DNA of 64,000 nt from CAZLNO01 sp964561005 (lineage in GTDB: Bacteria; Pseudomonadota; Alphaproteobacteria; Kiloniellales; Rhodovibrionaceae). Shown here one piece after another: positions 19,669 to 29,365 of this stretch. The notes beneath the pieces are model-generated. The model saw nothing but the letters and a program-made list of their open reading frames with translations, did no database searches and had not been told where the DNA came from. How positions within the stretch are numbered: position 1 is the stretch's first letter; each line of letters opens with the position of its first letter. The stretch is taken from contig CAZLNO010000003.1 of NCBI GenBank assembly GCA_964561005.1, positions 26,578 to 90,577 of the forward strand, given 5' to 3'. Both the position numbers and the translations under genes were made by a program.

Positions 19669-20694
19669 GTGATGACCATGCCGCGAGACACAGCATCACC
19701 GAGCCGGTCCGCCACGGCGCTCGCCGTCGATCTGCCGGACCACGCCGTCGAGGTCAAGGGCCTGAACAAGGTCTATCGGGCCAGCGGCCGCAGCGCGGCC
19801 AAGCAGGCGCTGAGCGACGTCGACCTGGCGATCGGTCGGGGCAAGCTGTTCGGCCTGCTGGGGCCGAACGGCGCCGGCAAGTCGACGCTGATCAACATCA
19901 TGGCCGGGCTGGTGCTGAAGACCAGCGGCTCGGTGAGGCTGTGGGGGTATGACATCGAGGCCGACATGCGACGGGCGCGCGCGTCGATCGGCATCGTCCC
20001 GCAGGAGCTGAACATCGATCCCTTCTTCACGCCGCGCGAACTGCTGGAGTTGCAGGCCGGGCTGTACGGCGTGCCGCCGAAGGAGCGCCGCACCGACGAA
20101 ATCCTGGAGGCGATGGGCCTGCTGGACAAGGCGGAGGCCTATACCCGCTCGCTGTCGGGCGGCATGCGCCGGCGACTGATGGTGGCCAAGGCGATGGTGC
20201 ACGACCCGCCGATCCTGGTACTGGACGAGCCGACCGCCGGCGTGGACGTCGAGCTGCGCCGCCAGCTCTGGGCGCACGTGCGCGGTCTGAACCGCCGCGG
20301 CACCACGGTGCTGCTGACCACGCACTACCTGGAAGAGGCCGAGGAGCTCTGCGACGAGATCGCCATCATCAATCACGGCCGCGTCATCGCCTGCGATCCC
20401 ACCCCCAAGCTGCTGCAGCGCCTGGACAACAAGACGCTGGCGCTGAACGTCGCCGAGCACCTGACGGCCGTGCCGCCGGCGCTGGCCCGCTTCGAGCCGG
20501 AGCTGCCGGACCCGAACCGTCTCGTCTTCCGCTACCGCGCCAGCCAGAGCCCGGTGCCGGAGGTCCTCGCGGCGGTCAGCGAGGCCGGGCTGACGGTGAC
20601 CGACGTCTCCACCGTGGAGACCGACCTGGAGGACATCTTCCTTCAGCTCACCGGCAAGGACACGGCGGAGGCAGCCGGGGCAGCGGCCTCGTAG
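19669..20694 (+). CDS. ABC transporter ATPase, ABC-2 (exporter) type, without a permease beside it
   Basis: 341 residues. Walker A LLGPNGAGKSTLINI, Q-loop (IGIVPQELNIDPFFTPRE), signature LSGGMRRRLM, Walker B ILVLDEPTAGVD and H-loop (LTTHYLEEAEEL) are complete. The C-terminal 80 residues resemble the accessory domain of CcmA/YadG-type exporters. The usual partner, an ABC-2 permease, is absent: the next gene (12 nt on) is a lipoprotein hydrolase. The start could be ATG 19669, or 19678 in MMTMPRD. The substrate is unknown; the permease may be encoded elsewhere. Confidence 0.88.
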   Translation: MMTMPRDTASPSRSATALAVDLPDHAVEVKGLNKVYRASGRSAAKQALSDVDLAIGRGKLFGLLGPNGAGKSTLINIMAGLVLKTSGSVRLWGYDIEADMRRARASIGIVPQELNIDPFFTPRELLELQAGLYGVPPKERRTDEILEAMGLLDKAEAYTRSLSGGMRRRLMVAKAMVHDPPILVLDEPTAGVDVELRRQLWAHVRGLNRRGTTVLLTTHYLEEAEELCDEIAIINHGRVIACDPTPKLLQRLDNKTLALNVAEHLTAVPPALARFEPELPDPNRLVFRYRASQSPVPEVLAAVSEAGLTVTDVSTVETDLEDIFLQLTGKDTAEAAGAAAS

Positions 20695-20706
20695 GTCGAG
20701 GACGGG

Positions 20707-21801
20707 ATGGCGCCCCGCCGAACGAATCGCCGTCGCCCGATCAGCCACCTGGCCTTGATGACGCTTCTGCTGGTCGCCGGCTGCGCGCCGCGCGTCGCCC
20801 CCACCGACACGGGGGCACCCGCGCCGGCCACGGCGACGGGCAGCGTGCTGAGAATGCCCGACGGCGCGCGGCTGCCGTTGCGCGTGTGGCGTTCGCGGCA
20901 GGGCCCGCCCAAGGCCGTACTGCTGGGGCTGCACGGCTTCAACGACTATTCCATGGCCTTCGACCTGCCGGGAAGCTGGTTCGCCGCCCAGGGCTATACG
21001 CTCTACGCCTATGACCAGCGCGGCTTCGGCGCCAATCCGAACGCCGGCATCTGGCCCGGCACCGACGCGCTGGTGCGCGATCTTGCCGTGGCGGTGCGGC
21101 AGCTTCGCGAGCGCCATCCCGACCGGCCGCTCTACCTGCTCGGCACCTCGATGGGCGGGGCGGTGGTCCTGGCGGCGGCCGGGCGCGAGCGGCTCCCGCC
21201 GGTCGACGGCGTCGTCCTGTCGGCGCCGGCCGTCTGGGCGTGGGAGACCATGCCGTTCTACCAGCGCTGGGCGCTGTGGCTGAGCGCGCATACCGTCCCC
21301 TGGATGACGCTCACCGGCGCGGGCCTGGACATCCAGGCCAGCGACAACCGGGTGGCGCTGTGGACGCTGGGCATGGACCCCTTGGTGGTCAAGGCCACGC
21401 GGGTGGATGCCATGCATGGCCTCACGAACCTGATGGACGAGGCGCTGACCGCGGGCGACGCGCTGCCGGCCCCCGCGCTGATCCTCTATGGCGAGAAGGA
21501 CGAGATCGTGCCCTTCGCGCCGATGCGGCGGCTCTGGCGGCAGGTGGCCGACCGCCCCGGCATTACCCTGGGGCTGTACGCGCAGGGCTGGCACCTGCTG
21601 CTGCGCGACCAGCAGGCCTACACCGTCTGGCGCGACATCGCCGCCTGGATGCGGAGCCCGGCGGGCGGCCTGCCCTCGGACGCCGACGAGCGGGCGCGCG
21701 CCACGCTGCGCCGGCAGGAGCCGCCGGACGCCGCGCCGGCCCCGGCGAAGCGGGCCGCCGGCGCGGCGCTGTCCGCCAAGGCCCGCGCGCGAATCCGGTA
21801 G
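20707..21801 (+). CDS. Lipoprotein alpha/beta hydrolase (monoacylglycerol lipase-like)
   Basis: 364 residues. A lipoprotein signal with lipobox LVAGC (Cys about residue 25) anchors it in the envelope. The alpha/beta-hydrolase core follows: oxyanion region LGLHGFNDYSMAF, the nucleophile elbow GTSMGGAVV (Ser), an acidic residue region (LYGEKDEIVP, Asp) and the final His in GWHLLLRD, all features of the serine-hydrolase (Hydrolase_4) group. The C-terminal 50 residues are Ala/Arg-rich and low complexity. It starts 12 nt after the ABC ATPase, so the two are probably co-transcribed, perhaps for lipid handling at the envelope. Confidence 0.88.
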   Translation: MAPRRTNRRRPISHLALMTLLLVAGCAPRVAPTDTGAPAPATATGSVLRMPDGARLPLRVWRSRQGPPKAVLLGLHGFNDYSMAFDLPGSWFAAQGYTLYAYDQRGFGANPNAGIWPGTDALVRDLAVAVRQLRERHPDRPLYLLGTSMGGAVVLAAAGRERLPPVDGVVLSAPAVWAWETMPFYQRWALWLSAHTVPWMTLTGAGLDIQASDNRVALWTLGMDPLVVKATRVDAMHGLTNLMDEALTAGDALPAPALILYGEKDEIVPFAPMRRLWRQVADRPGITLGLYAQGWHLLLRDQQAYTVWRDIAAWMRSPAGGLPSDADERARATLRRQEPPDAAPAPAKRAAGAALSAKARARIR

Positions 21802-21858
21802 GCCGCGGCCGGCGACCCGGTGGCTTATGCTAGGAGCTGCCCAGCAGCGCCGTGGCCG

Positions 21859-22020
21859 TCATCGCTCCCCGACCCTCGGCAAGATGCAGGCGGGTCTGGC
21901 CGCATGCGGGTCTGGCCGCATGGGGCGTGTCGCCGGCCAGAAGGCGATCCCGAAGGCGATGGCCACGGACATAAGTGCCCACGGCCGGCTGGCCCAGACC
22001 GCCAGGACCGCGTCCGCCAC
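21859..22020 (-). CDS. Possible small membrane protein, weak
   Basis: A GTG-initiated frame of 53 residues with one hydrophobic segment (WALMSVAIAFGIAFWP) after a charged stretch. The open frame lies directly downstream of the methyltransferase stop at 22057, in the same frame, but no good ribosome binding site is seen. It contains a 16-bp tandem duplication (21891-21922) that repeats five residues. It may be a small gene, a decayed C-terminal extension, or chance. I do not recognise it. Confidence 0.2.
   Translation of the reverse strand: MADAVLAVWASRPWALMSVAIAFGIAFWPATRPMRPDPHAARPACILPRVGER
21891..21922. repeat. 16-bp tandem duplication
   Basis: CGGGTCTGGCCGCATG occurs twice head to tail (21891-21906 and 21907-21922). 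Being 16 bp, not a multiple of three, it would shift any frame crossing it relative to a single-copy ancestor. It looks like a recent slippage duplication in the stretch between the hydrolase and the methyltransferase. Confidence 0.85.
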
Positions 22021-22056
22021 CGTCTCCGCTTCCTCCGGCAGGAGGCGCAGTCGGCA

Positions 22057-22776
22057 TCACCCCGCGGTCGATGCCTCGTCTGCATCGGTCGAGGCGCGGC
22101 GCAGCACCGTCAGCCGCGTCGGCTGGTCCAGCCAGTACGCGCCCTCGGCGACGCGCGCGCTGGCGTGGAAGCGTTCGCGCATGTCGGCTTCCAGGGCGGC
22201 CATGGCCTCGGCGCGGCGCGGGTCGACGGCGATGACCCCCTCGCGCCAGGCCTCGAAGGACTCGTGGCGGACCGGGGCGGCATACTCGCTCTCGTGTTCC
22301 AGGCTCCAGGCGGCCGTGGCGGCGGCGCGGTGCAGCGCGCGGTAGGCCTCGGCGCGCACCTCGGTCTCGTCCTCGATCGGCCGCACCAGCTCGAACTGCG
22401 GCCCCTCGGCGATCGGCTCCACCACGATGGCGCGGCCGTCCGGCTTGACGGCGCGGGCGGCCTCGTCGAGCGCGGTGTCCATCAGCCCCGAGGGCACATG
22501 GTGCAGGGCGTTGAAGAAGACCGCCGCCTCCAGGCAGCGCGCGACCAGCGGCAACGCCTCGCCGCCGGCGGCGACATAGCGGATCGTGCCCACGGGCTCG
22601 GCCGCGCGCGCCTTCGACAGCGCGACGAGCTGCGGGTCCAGGCCGACGACCTCGGCGCCGCCCCTGGCCATGACGCGGGAGATGGCGCCGCGCCCGCAGC
22701 CGATGTCGGCGATCCGGGTCCCGGCGCCGGGCAGCCACTCGGCCAGCACGGCGGTGTGCTTTCGCGTTGGGCGCAT
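22057..22776 (-). CDS. Class I SAM-dependent methyltransferase
   Basis: 239 residues with the Rossmann-type motif I (IADIGCGRGAISRVM, residues about 22-36), motif II acidic residue (VVGLDPQL), FFNALHHVPSG in place of motif IV and a motif with VKPDGRAIVVEP. This is the Methyltransf_11/UbiE-like layout for small-molecule methylation. It begins 7 nt downstream of the UspA gene on the same strand, so they are probably co-transcribed. The substrate is unknown. Confidence 0.85.
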   Translation of the reverse strand: MRPTRKHTAVLAEWLPGAGTRIADIGCGRGAISRVMARGGAEVVGLDPQLVALSKARAAEPVGTIRYVAAGGEALPLVARCLEAAVFFNALHHVPSGLMDTALDEAARAVKPDGRAIVVEPIAEGPQFELVRPIEDETEVRAEAYRALHRAAATAAWSLEHESEYAAPVRHESFEAWREGVIAVDPRRAEAMAALEADMRERFHASARVAEGAYWLDQPTRLTVLRRASTDADEASTAG

Positions 22777-22783
22777 GGTCGGC

Positions 22784-23239
22784 CTAGCCTTTCACGATCA
22801 GCACGTCGACCTTGGCCGTGCCGGCCAGCTTTTGCGAGACGCTGCCCAGCATCAGCCCGGTCAGCCGGCCGAACCCCCGGCTGCCAGCCACGATCAGGTC
22901 GGCCTGCTGGTCCTCGCTCGCCTCCAGGATGGCGTGGGCCGGCTCGCCCAGCAGCGACAGCGTGCGGATCGTCAGCGCGCCGCCGGCGGTGTCCTCGACA
23001 TGCTCGCGGGCACGGCGCAGCACCTCGCGGGCAATGTTCTCCCAGACCGAGGTCGGACCCTCGTCCAGGTGCTCGGTATGGGCGTAGCGCCGGAGGTCCT
23101 CCGGGATCGGCTGGCGCGGCTCCACCGTGGCAAGCAACAGCTCGGCGCCGCTGTCCCTCGCCAGCACGCCCGCCTTCACGGCCGCGCGGTCGCCATGCTC
23201 CGAGCCGTCGACGGCGGCAAGAATGCGTTTGTACGCCAT
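22784..23239 (-). CDS. Universal stress protein (UspA family)
   Basis: 151 residues. It opens KRILAAVDGSEHGDRA with the Asp of the ATP-binding fold and ends with the nucleotide-binding motif GSRGFGRLTGLMLGSVSQKL (G-2x-G-9x-G-S), so it is of the ATP-binding type. I chose the ATG at 23239, which gives the family start and has GAGGGGACC just upstream; the longer frame to 23308 lacks a match. It is the first gene of a two-gene minus-strand unit with the methyltransferase and is divergent from the acyl-CoA dehydrogenase. Confidence 0.92.
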   Translation of the reverse strand: MAYKRILAAVDGSEHGDRAAVKAGVLARDSGAELLLATVEPRQPIPEDLRRYAHTEHLDEGPTSVWENIAREVLRRAREHVEDTAGGALTIRTLSLLGEPAHAILEASEDQQADLIVAGSRGFGRLTGLMLGSVSQKLAGTAKVDVLIVKG

Positions 23240-23398
23240 GGTCCCCTCGTGTCTGTTTCGTGTCTGTTCGTTGCCGTTCGCGCGGGTCAGCGTTCTTTCG
23301 GGCGCCATGCCGTGCCTTGATCCCGGTCAAGACGTGGCAGGAAGGCTTGCCTGGCGGCGCACAGCCTTTAGGCTGCCCTGGGGAGGCGCGCTTGCAAA

Positions 23399-24565
23399 GT
23401 GATTCATGAAGCGGACGAGGAAAGCTGGCCCGAGATCCGTGACGGCGTGCGCCGGCTCTGCGCGCGCTTTCCCGGCGAGTACTGGCGCGAGAAGGACCGC
23501 GACCGCGCCTATCCTCAGGAATTCGTGGACGCGCTGACCGAGGCCGGCTACCTCGCCTGCCTGATCCCCGAGGACTACGGCGGCAGCGGCCTGCCGCTGT
23601 CGGCGGCGGCGGCCATCCTGGAGGAGATCCACGCCAGCGGCGGCAACGGCGCCGCCTGCCACGCGCAGATGTACACGATGGGGACCATCCTGCGCCACGG
23701 CAGCGAGGCCCAGCGGCGGCGCTGGCTGCCGGAGATCGCGGCCGGGAAGCTGCGCCTGCAGGCCTTCGGCGTGACCGAGCCGGCGGCCGGCACCGACACG
23801 CTGTCCATCGCCACGACGGCGGTGCGCGAGGGCGACCACTACGTCATCAACGGCCAGAAGGTCTGGACCAGCCGGGCCGAGCACTCGGACCTGATGCTGC
23901 TGCTGGCCCGCACCACGCCCAAGGAGCAGGTGGACAAGCGCAGCCGCGGGCTGTCGGTCTTCCTGGTCGACCTGCGCGAGCACCTGGGCCGCGGCGTCGA
24001 GATCCAGCCCATCCGCACCATGATCAACCACGCCACCACGCAGGTCTTCCTGGACGACCTGCGGGTGCCGGCCGAGTGCCTGATCGGCGAGGCGGATCGG
24101 GGGTTCGCCTACATCCTGGACGGGATGAACGCCGAGCGCATCCTGATCGCCGCCGAGTGCGTCGGCGACGGCCGCTGGTTCGTGGAGACGGCGCGCGACT
24201 ACGCCCGCGAGCGGGAGGTGTTCGGCCGGCCCATCGGCCGCAACCAGGGCATCCAGTTCCCCATCGCCCGCGCCTTCGCCTCGGTCTCGGCGGCGGCGCT
24301 GATGGTGGGGCGCGCGGCCGATCGCTTCGACGCCGGCAAGCCCTGCGGCAAGCACGCCAACATGGCCAAGCTGCTGGCCTCGGAGGCCGCCTGGCAGGCC
24401 GGCGACACCTGCCTGCAGACGCACGGCGGCTACGGCTTCGCCGAGGATTTCGACGTCGAGCGCAAGTTCCGGGAGACGCGGCTGTACCAGGTGGCGCCGA
24501 TCTCCACCAACCTGATCCTGTCCTATCTGGCCGAGCACGTCCTGGACCTGCCGCGCAGCTACTAG
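23399..24565 (+). CDS. Acyl-CoA dehydrogenase
   Basis: 388 residues with the standard domains: helical N-terminal domain, middle beta domain with LQAFGVTEPAAGTDT (FAD/substrate binding) and VINGQKVWTSRAEHSD, and the helical C-terminal domain with QTHGGYGFAEDFDVER, which covers the usual region of the catalytic Glu and FAD-contacting Gly-rich turn. It introduces an alpha-beta double bond into an acyl-CoA with electrons passed to ETF. The start is a GTG at 23399 with GGGGAGG about 12 nt before it. It stands alone between divergent uspA and the chemoreceptor. Chain-length or branch preference cannot be read from sequence. Confidence 0.92.
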   Translation: MIHEADEESWPEIRDGVRRLCARFPGEYWREKDRDRAYPQEFVDALTEAGYLACLIPEDYGGSGLPLSAAAAILEEIHASGGNGAACHAQMYTMGTILRHGSEAQRRRWLPEIAAGKLRLQAFGVTEPAAGTDTLSIATTAVREGDHYVINGQKVWTSRAEHSDLMLLLARTTPKEQVDKRSRGLSVFLVDLREHLGRGVEIQPIRTMINHATTQVFLDDLRVPAECLIGEADRGFAYILDGMNAERILIAAECVGDGRWFVETARDYAREREVFGRPIGRNQGIQFPIARAFASVSAAALMVGRAADRFDAGKPCGKHANMAKLLASEAAWQAGDTCLQTHGGYGFAEDFDVERKFRETRLYQVAPISTNLILSYLAEHVLDLPRSY

Positions 24566-24695
24566 GCGCATCCTCGCGGCGGCGCACAAAAGATAAACCG
24601 GCTATTAAGACAACCCTGGGTACTGCAAGGCGCGACGGCCGTTCGGCGCACGCTGTGGCAAGGGGCGGCCCGCGCCAAAGCTGGGGGATTTCGAG

Positions 24696-26327
24696 ATGCA
24701 GATTGCGCGACGGATACAAATCGTCGCCGGCGCCGTGGGGATTCTGGTCGCGCTGGGGTTCTATGCCAATGTGCAGATCACCAAGGGCGCGACCTTTCAT
24801 AAGCTGAACTACCTGCATTACAAGCACTCGGACGCGGTGGCCGGACTCGTCGAGGAGGCGGCCGCACGCGAACCCGGCCGCGACGCCGCGATCCACGACC
24901 GCCTGGCGGACCGGATTCGAAAGGTGCGGGCACAGCCCCGGGCCTGCCTGGACCTCGTGAACTTCGCCGACGCGCTGGTCATGCGCCTGATCGGCACCTA
25001 TCGCGCGCTGGAACTCTGCGAGGAGGACGTCGCCGACGGCGATCGCGCGCTGGCTGCGATCGCCGCCTATCGCCGGGGCGAGGCCGGCTTCCCCGCCACG
25101 CTGGCGACGCTCCAGGAGGTCAGCGAGAACTTCCTCGCCCGCTCGGAGGCCTTCGAGCCGCTGGTCGATCAGACCGTCGACTTCATCATCTGGACGATGA
25201 CGGGCACGAGCCTGGCCGTCGGCCTGGCGCTCGTCGTCGCCATCTGGCGCAACGGCCGGGGCATCACGCGACCGCTCACCCAGGTGACCGAGGTCACCAC
25301 GACGCTGGCGGACGGGGATCTGGAGCGCGAGGTGCCGGGCCGCGAGCGCGGCGACGAGCTGGGTGCGCTGGCGCGCTCGATCGAGGTCTTCCGGCAGAGC
25401 GCGCTGCGGGAGGCACGGCTGCGCGAGGAGCGGCTGCGCGAGCGCGAGGCGGCCGCGGCCCGCGGCGAGCAGGTCATGACCACGGTGCGCGACTTCGATT
25501 CGGACATCGACGCGATCCTGAAGCGCATCCAGCGCGGACTGGAGTCGGTGAACGGCGCGGCCGACACCGTGGAGGACGTCAACACCAGCGCCCGCGACCA
25601 TGCGGAGACCGTAACCGCCAGCGTCGAGCAGGCCCGCGGCAGCGCGGCGACCGTCGCCGAGGCCGCCGACCAGCTCACCGGCACCATCGCCGAGATCAGC
25701 CGGCAGGCCGATGGCGTCGCCCACAAGATCCGCGATGCCGTGACCCAGGCCGAGCGGACGGACGAGCGGGTGAAGTCGCTGTCCCGCACCGCCGACACCA
25801 TCGGCGAGGTGGTCGACCTCATCAACGACATCGCCGAGCAGACCAACCTCCTGGCGCTCAACGCCACCATCGAGGCGGCCCGGGCCGGGGACGCCGGCAA
25901 GGGCTTCGCCGTGGTCGCGGGGGAGGTCAAGAGCCTGGCCAACCAGACCACCCGGGCCACCGACCAGATCGCCGACCAGATCCGCACGATGCAGTCCGCC
26001 GTGCAGGAGACGGTGACCGCGATCGGCGGCATCCGCCAGACCATCGCCGCGGCCGACGACGCCACCAACTCGATCGCCGGCGCCGTGGAGGAGCAGTCCG
26101 CCTCGACCCAGGAGATCGATCGCCACACCGACGAGGTCGCGAAGGAGACCGAGGGCCTGCAAGGTCGCACCGAGGCGCTGTCGCAGGAAGTGGCGCGCAG
26201 CGCCGGCGCCCTCCAGGACCTGCGCGAGAACCACGAGGTGCTGCGCGGCGAGCTGGACGGCCTGATCGCGCGCGCGCACCGCTTCTCCGAAGACATTCAG
26301 CGTCTGGAAAACGCCGAGGCGGCCTGA
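24696..26327 (+). CDS. Methyl-accepting chemotaxis protein
   Basis: 543 residues: membrane segment near residues 8-24 ([16 protein letters not shown]), a periplasmic helical sensor of about 140 residues with Cys89 and Cys110 ([23 protein letters not shown]), a second membrane segment near 170-190, a HAMP domain ([19 protein letters not shown]) and a long coiled-coil signalling domain whose hairpin tip is [20 protein letters not shown]. It controls CheA activity. No C-terminal CheR/CheB tether pentapeptide is present. It is convergent with the homocysteine methyltransferase, 12 nt apart. The ligand is unknown. Confidence 0.93.
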   Translation: MQIARRIQIVAGAVGILVALGFYANVQITKGATFHKLNYLHYKHSDAVAGLVEEAAAREPGRDAAIHDRLADRIRKVRAQPRACLDLVNFADALVMRLIGTYRALELCEEDVADGDRALAAIAAYRRGEAGFPATLATLQEVSENFLARSEAFEPLVDQTVDFIIWTMTGTSLAVGLALVVAIWRNGRGITRPLTQVTEVTTTLADGDLEREVPGRERGDELGALARSIEVFRQSALREARLREERLREREAAAARGEQVMTTVRDFDSDIDAILKRIQRGLESVNGAADTVEDVNTSARDHAETVTASVEQARGSAATVAEAADQLTGTIAEISRQADGVAHKIRDAVTQAERTDERVKSLSRTADTIGEVVDLINDIAEQTNLLALNATIEAARAGDAGKGFAVVAGEVKSLANQTTRATDQIADQIRTMQSAVQETVTAIGGIRQTIAAADDATNSIAGAVEEQSASTQEIDRHTDEVAKETEGLQGRTEALSQEVARSAGALQDLRENHEVLRGELDGLIARAHRFSEDIQRLENAEAA

Positions 26328-26339
26328 CGCGGGCGCCGC

Positions 26340-27410
26340 CTACTCCTCCGACTCGCGCCGCTTGGCCGCGCGGCCGCGTCGGCGGCGACCGCCGGCGCCG
26401 GCGCTCTCGCCGGCCGGGGCCGTCGTGGCGGCCTCGCCCGAGGCCTGCGCCTGCGCGCCGTAGGAGATTTCCCCCAGGCGCGCGACGATCTCTTCCGTGG
26501 CGGGGCACGGCCCGCGGCTGTGCGCCTCAAGGGCGGCGCGCATGCGGGCGATGTGCTCCGGCGTGGTGCCGCAGCAGCCGCCGATGATCCGCGCGCCGCA
26601 GTCCAGGGCGATACGGGCGTAGTCGGCCATCAGCTCCGGCGTGCCGTTGTACTCGATGCGGTCGCCGTGCCATTCGGGGATGCCGCAGTTGCTCTTGGCG
26701 ATGAGCACGTCTCCGGGCTGCGCGGCCTTCGCCATGTTGCTCAGCGCCACCACCAGTTCCGAGGCGCCGACGCCGCAGTTGCCGCCGTAGGCCAGCGGCC
26801 GGGGCTGCAGCTCGTGGGCGAGCTGGGCGAGCTGGCCCGGCATGACGCCCATCATGGTACGGCCGTTGGTGTCGAACGACAGCGTGCAGCACACCGGCAG
26901 GCCGGCGGTTCCAGTGCCGGCCACCGCCGCCTTCAGCTCGTCCACGGCCGAGACGGTCTCGATCCACAGCACGTCGACGCCGCCCTCGGCCAGCGCCGCC
27001 GCCTGCTCGGCGAAGGCCGCCTTGCCGTCCTCGAAGGTCAGCGGGCCCAGCGGCTCGAACAGCTCGCCCGTGGGGCCCATGGAGCCGGCCACCACAACCG
27101 GACGCCCCAGCTTGTCCGCCTCCTCGCGCGCCAGGCGGGCGGCGGCGAAGTTGATCTCGTGGACGCGGTCCTGGGCGCCGTGCAGCTTCAGGCGATGGCG
27201 GGTGCCGCCGAAGCTGTTGGTCAGGATGATGTCCGAGCCCGCGTCCAGAAAGCTGCGGTAGTGCCGGCGCACCTTGTCCGGCTGCTCGACGTTCCAGAGC
27301 TCCGGCGAGTCGCCGTGCTCCAACCCCAGCGCGAAGAGGTTGGTCCCGGTGGCGCCGTCCGCCAGGAGCCAGTCGCGTTCCGCCAGCAGGCGGCCCAACA
27401 GATCCGACAT
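26340..27410 (-). CDS. Homocysteine S-methyltransferase (betaine-homocysteine type)
   Basis: About 356 residues with the TIM-barrel methyltransferase opening LLADGATGTNLFALGL, the NSFGG turn of the barrel (LTNSFGGTRHRL) and the zinc-binding GGCCGTTPEHI (two Cys) plus an upstream Cys in GGNCGVGASE. These three Cys bind zinc and activate homocysteine. The methyl donor is probably betaine or a related compound. The C-terminal 50 residues are Ala/Gly-rich and end in a basic tail (GGRRRRGRAAKRRESEE), beyond the usual length. I prefer ATG 27410; a GTG at 27419 is also possible. Confidence 0.88.
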   Translation of the reverse strand: MSDLLGRLLAERDWLLADGATGTNLFALGLEHGDSPELWNVEQPDKVRRHYRSFLDAGSDIILTNSFGGTRHRLKLHGAQDRVHEINFAAARLAREEADKLGRPVVVAGSMGPTGELFEPLGPLTFEDGKAAFAEQAAALAEGGVDVLWIETVSAVDELKAAVAGTGTAGLPVCCTLSFDTNGRTMMGVMPGQLAQLAHELQPRPLAYGGNCGVGASELVVALSNMAKAAQPGDVLIAKSNCGIPEWHGDRIEYNGTPELMADYARIALDCGARIIGGCCGTTPEHIARMRAALEAHSRGPCPATEEIVARLGEISYGAQAQASGEAATTAPAGESAGAGGRRRRGRAAKRRESEE

Positions 27411-27453
27411 CGCCGTCACCCCTCGAACCGGGTTGCCGCTTCCCAGACGGGAC

Positions 27454-28428
27454 TCAGGGCAGAGCCGTCAGGATTTCCGGGGCCTTGCCCCATGGTTGAA
27501 TATCTATATGCAGATAGGGCTCGTCCAGCACGCTATGGCGCGAGTTGATCTGCGCATGGTGCAGGTGTGCCTGCAGTCCGTCCAGTAACAGTGCATGGTC
27601 TTCCCCCCGACACAGCAGGACCTTGTTGTGCCCGAGGGCCAGAATGCGCAGCTCGGCGCGACGCGCCAGCAGGAACTCGATCGAGGCGACGTTCACGTCG
27701 AGAAACGACGGATGCCAGAAGTCGTCCACCAGCACGACGCCGTATGAGCCCAGGGCGTCCATGGCGATTCCCAAATCGTTGCGGACGGTCTCGTGGTCGT
27801 GGCCGCCGTCCACGCTGAACAGCCGGGCGGCCCCGCGCAGGAAGCTGGCCGGCCCCCGGCGCAGGTCGATGTCCTTGCTGTTGATGCTGTGCAGCTCGAC
27901 CGCCGCGTCCGCGCCGACGTGGGCGGCGATGTTGGCCTCGGCCCGCGCGCGGTCGCCACAGCCTGAGTTGCCCTTGTTCTCCGCCTGGTTCTCGAAGAGG
28001 TCGAAGCCCACGGTGAGCTCGCCCTCGCGGGCCAGCAGGGCGAGCAGGATCAGCAGGCGGCCGTGGTGCACGCCGATCTCCGCCATGTGCCCCCGCGCGC
28101 CGAGTTCGATTTGGGTCCGCGTCAGCGCCAGCAGCATCTCGATCATGCCTTCGGCCAGCCAGCCGTCGACCTCGTGGAAGCCCTGGGCGGCATAGCGCCG
28201 CAGCCCGGCCGGGTCGCGCAGGCCCAGGTCGTCGGTATAGGCCGGATCGCGGGCGCGCAGCGGTGCCCCGACCTGGTCTTCCGCCGCGGGGTCGGGCGCG
28301 GCCTCGTCCCGCGCGCGGCCGACGAGCTCGGCCTCCAGCGCCAGCACGCGACGGCGCAGGAAATCGTAGCGCGTACCGACGACGGGCACACGCACGAAAG
28401 CGGCTCGGGCCAGATCGCGCCAGGCCAT
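27454..28428 (-). CDS. SAM-dependent methyltransferase-like protein (Methyltransf_24 group)
   Basis: 324 residues. A 90-residue N-terminal part with no recognised domain is followed by a class I fold: MAEIGVHHGRLLILLALL (motif I), TVGFDLFENQ (motif II), ARLFSVDGGHDHETVRND (motif IV with the DGGH/DGxH typical of Methyltransf_24) and VVLVDDFWHPSFLDV. Such proteins are often linked to glycan or cell-surface synthesis, but that is family knowledge and not shown here. The start at ATG 28428 is supported by family length. It stands 43 nt upstream of the homocysteine methyltransferase on the same strand. Confidence 0.75.
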   Translation of the reverse strand: MAWRDLARAAFVRVPVVGTRYDFLRRRVLALEAELVGRARDEAAPDPAAEDQVGAPLRARDPAYTDDLGLRDPAGLRRYAAQGFHEVDGWLAEGMIEMLLALTRTQIELGARGHMAEIGVHHGRLLILLALLAREGELTVGFDLFENQAENKGNSGCGDRARAEANIAAHVGADAAVELHSINSKDIDLRRGPASFLRGAARLFSVDGGHDHETVRNDLGIAMDALGSYGVVLVDDFWHPSFLDVNVASIEFLLARRAELRILALGHNKVLLCRGEDHALLLDGLQAHLHHAQINSRHSVLDEPYLHIDIQPWGKAPEILTALP

Positions 28429-28631
28429 GAGGCGACTCCAGTCGGGGCTGCGGCTTCGCTGGCGGTTGCATAGGGAAAACCGTGCCACCGCGCAACCCGC
28501 CAGGGCGATCGCGCGGCGCGTGACGCGCTGGGAGGGCCGGATGTCGCGAACCCGTCAGAATTCGGCGTGGGGCACCTCCATCATGCTTTGCCATCGGGAC
28601 ACACGGGCCGCGAAGCGCCGGGCAGGTCAGG

Positions 28632-29261
28632 GTGAATCACAGCAGCCGCAGCGAACGGGTCCGGGCGGTCTACAACGCGCCCTCGCGCGACGATCTCAGC
28701 CGCGCCTACGACGCCTGGGCGGCCCAGTACGACGCGGATGTAGAGGCCCTGGGCTACGTCAACCCGATGGTGGCGCTCGGCCTGTGCACGCGCTACGTGC
28801 GCGGCGACCGCCCGATCCTGGATGCCGGCTGCGGCACCGGGCTGATGGGACAGATGCTGGCCCTGCTGGACTACGCGGAGATCGACGGCCTGGACATGGC
28901 CATGGGCATGCTGCGTCGCGCCGCCGGGCGCGGCGTCTACCGCCGGCTGCACCACGCCGTGCTGGGCGAGCCGCTGCCGCTGCCCGACGCGGGCTATGGC
29001 GGCATCCTGGCGATCGGCGTTTTCACGACCGCCTATGCCGGGCCGGAGGCGCTGGACGAGCTGCTGCGCATCACCGAGCCGGGCGGCACGCTTGTCTTCA
29101 CCGTCACCCAGGCGATGTCGGAGGATGGCTTCCAGGCGCGACAGGACGCCCTGGAGGCCGAGGGCCGCTGGCACCTGCTGGAGGCGACGCCGGGCTTCCT
29201 GTCGCTGCCCAAGGAGGAGGCGGCGCCGCACACCCGCGCGTTCGCCTATCGCCGTCTCTAA
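28632..29261 (+). CDS. Class I SAM-dependent methyltransferase, paralogue 1
   Basis: 209 residues starting at a GTG (28632). N-terminal helix YDAWAAQYDADVEALGYVNP, motif I ILDAGCGTGLMGQMLALL, motif II IDGLDMAMGMLRRA, then GILAIGVFTTAYAGPEALDE and FVT-type strand LVFTVTQAM. This matches the WBSCR27/Methyltransf_11-like group. It is clearly paralogous to the gene at 29474 (same N-terminal YDAWA..YD.DV pattern, same motif spacing), so the pair arose by tandem duplication. The substrate is unknown. Confidence 0.85.
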   Translation: MNHSSRSERVRAVYNAPSRDDLSRAYDAWAAQYDADVEALGYVNPMVALGLCTRYVRGDRPILDAGCGTGLMGQMLALLDYAEIDGLDMAMGMLRRAAGRGVYRRLHHAVLGEPLPLPDAGYGGILAIGVFTTAYAGPEALDELLRITEPGGTLVFTVTQAMSEDGFQARQDALEAEGRWHLLEATPGFLSLPKEEAAPHTRAFAYRRL

Positions 29262-29365
29262 AAGCCGGGCTCGGCAGGGTTCGGCGACCGATCTCCGCGG
29301 CCACTGCCGCACCGCAAACGCAAAGATTCCTGGAAATCCGAGATTCGGTGCACGAGCACGTTGCG

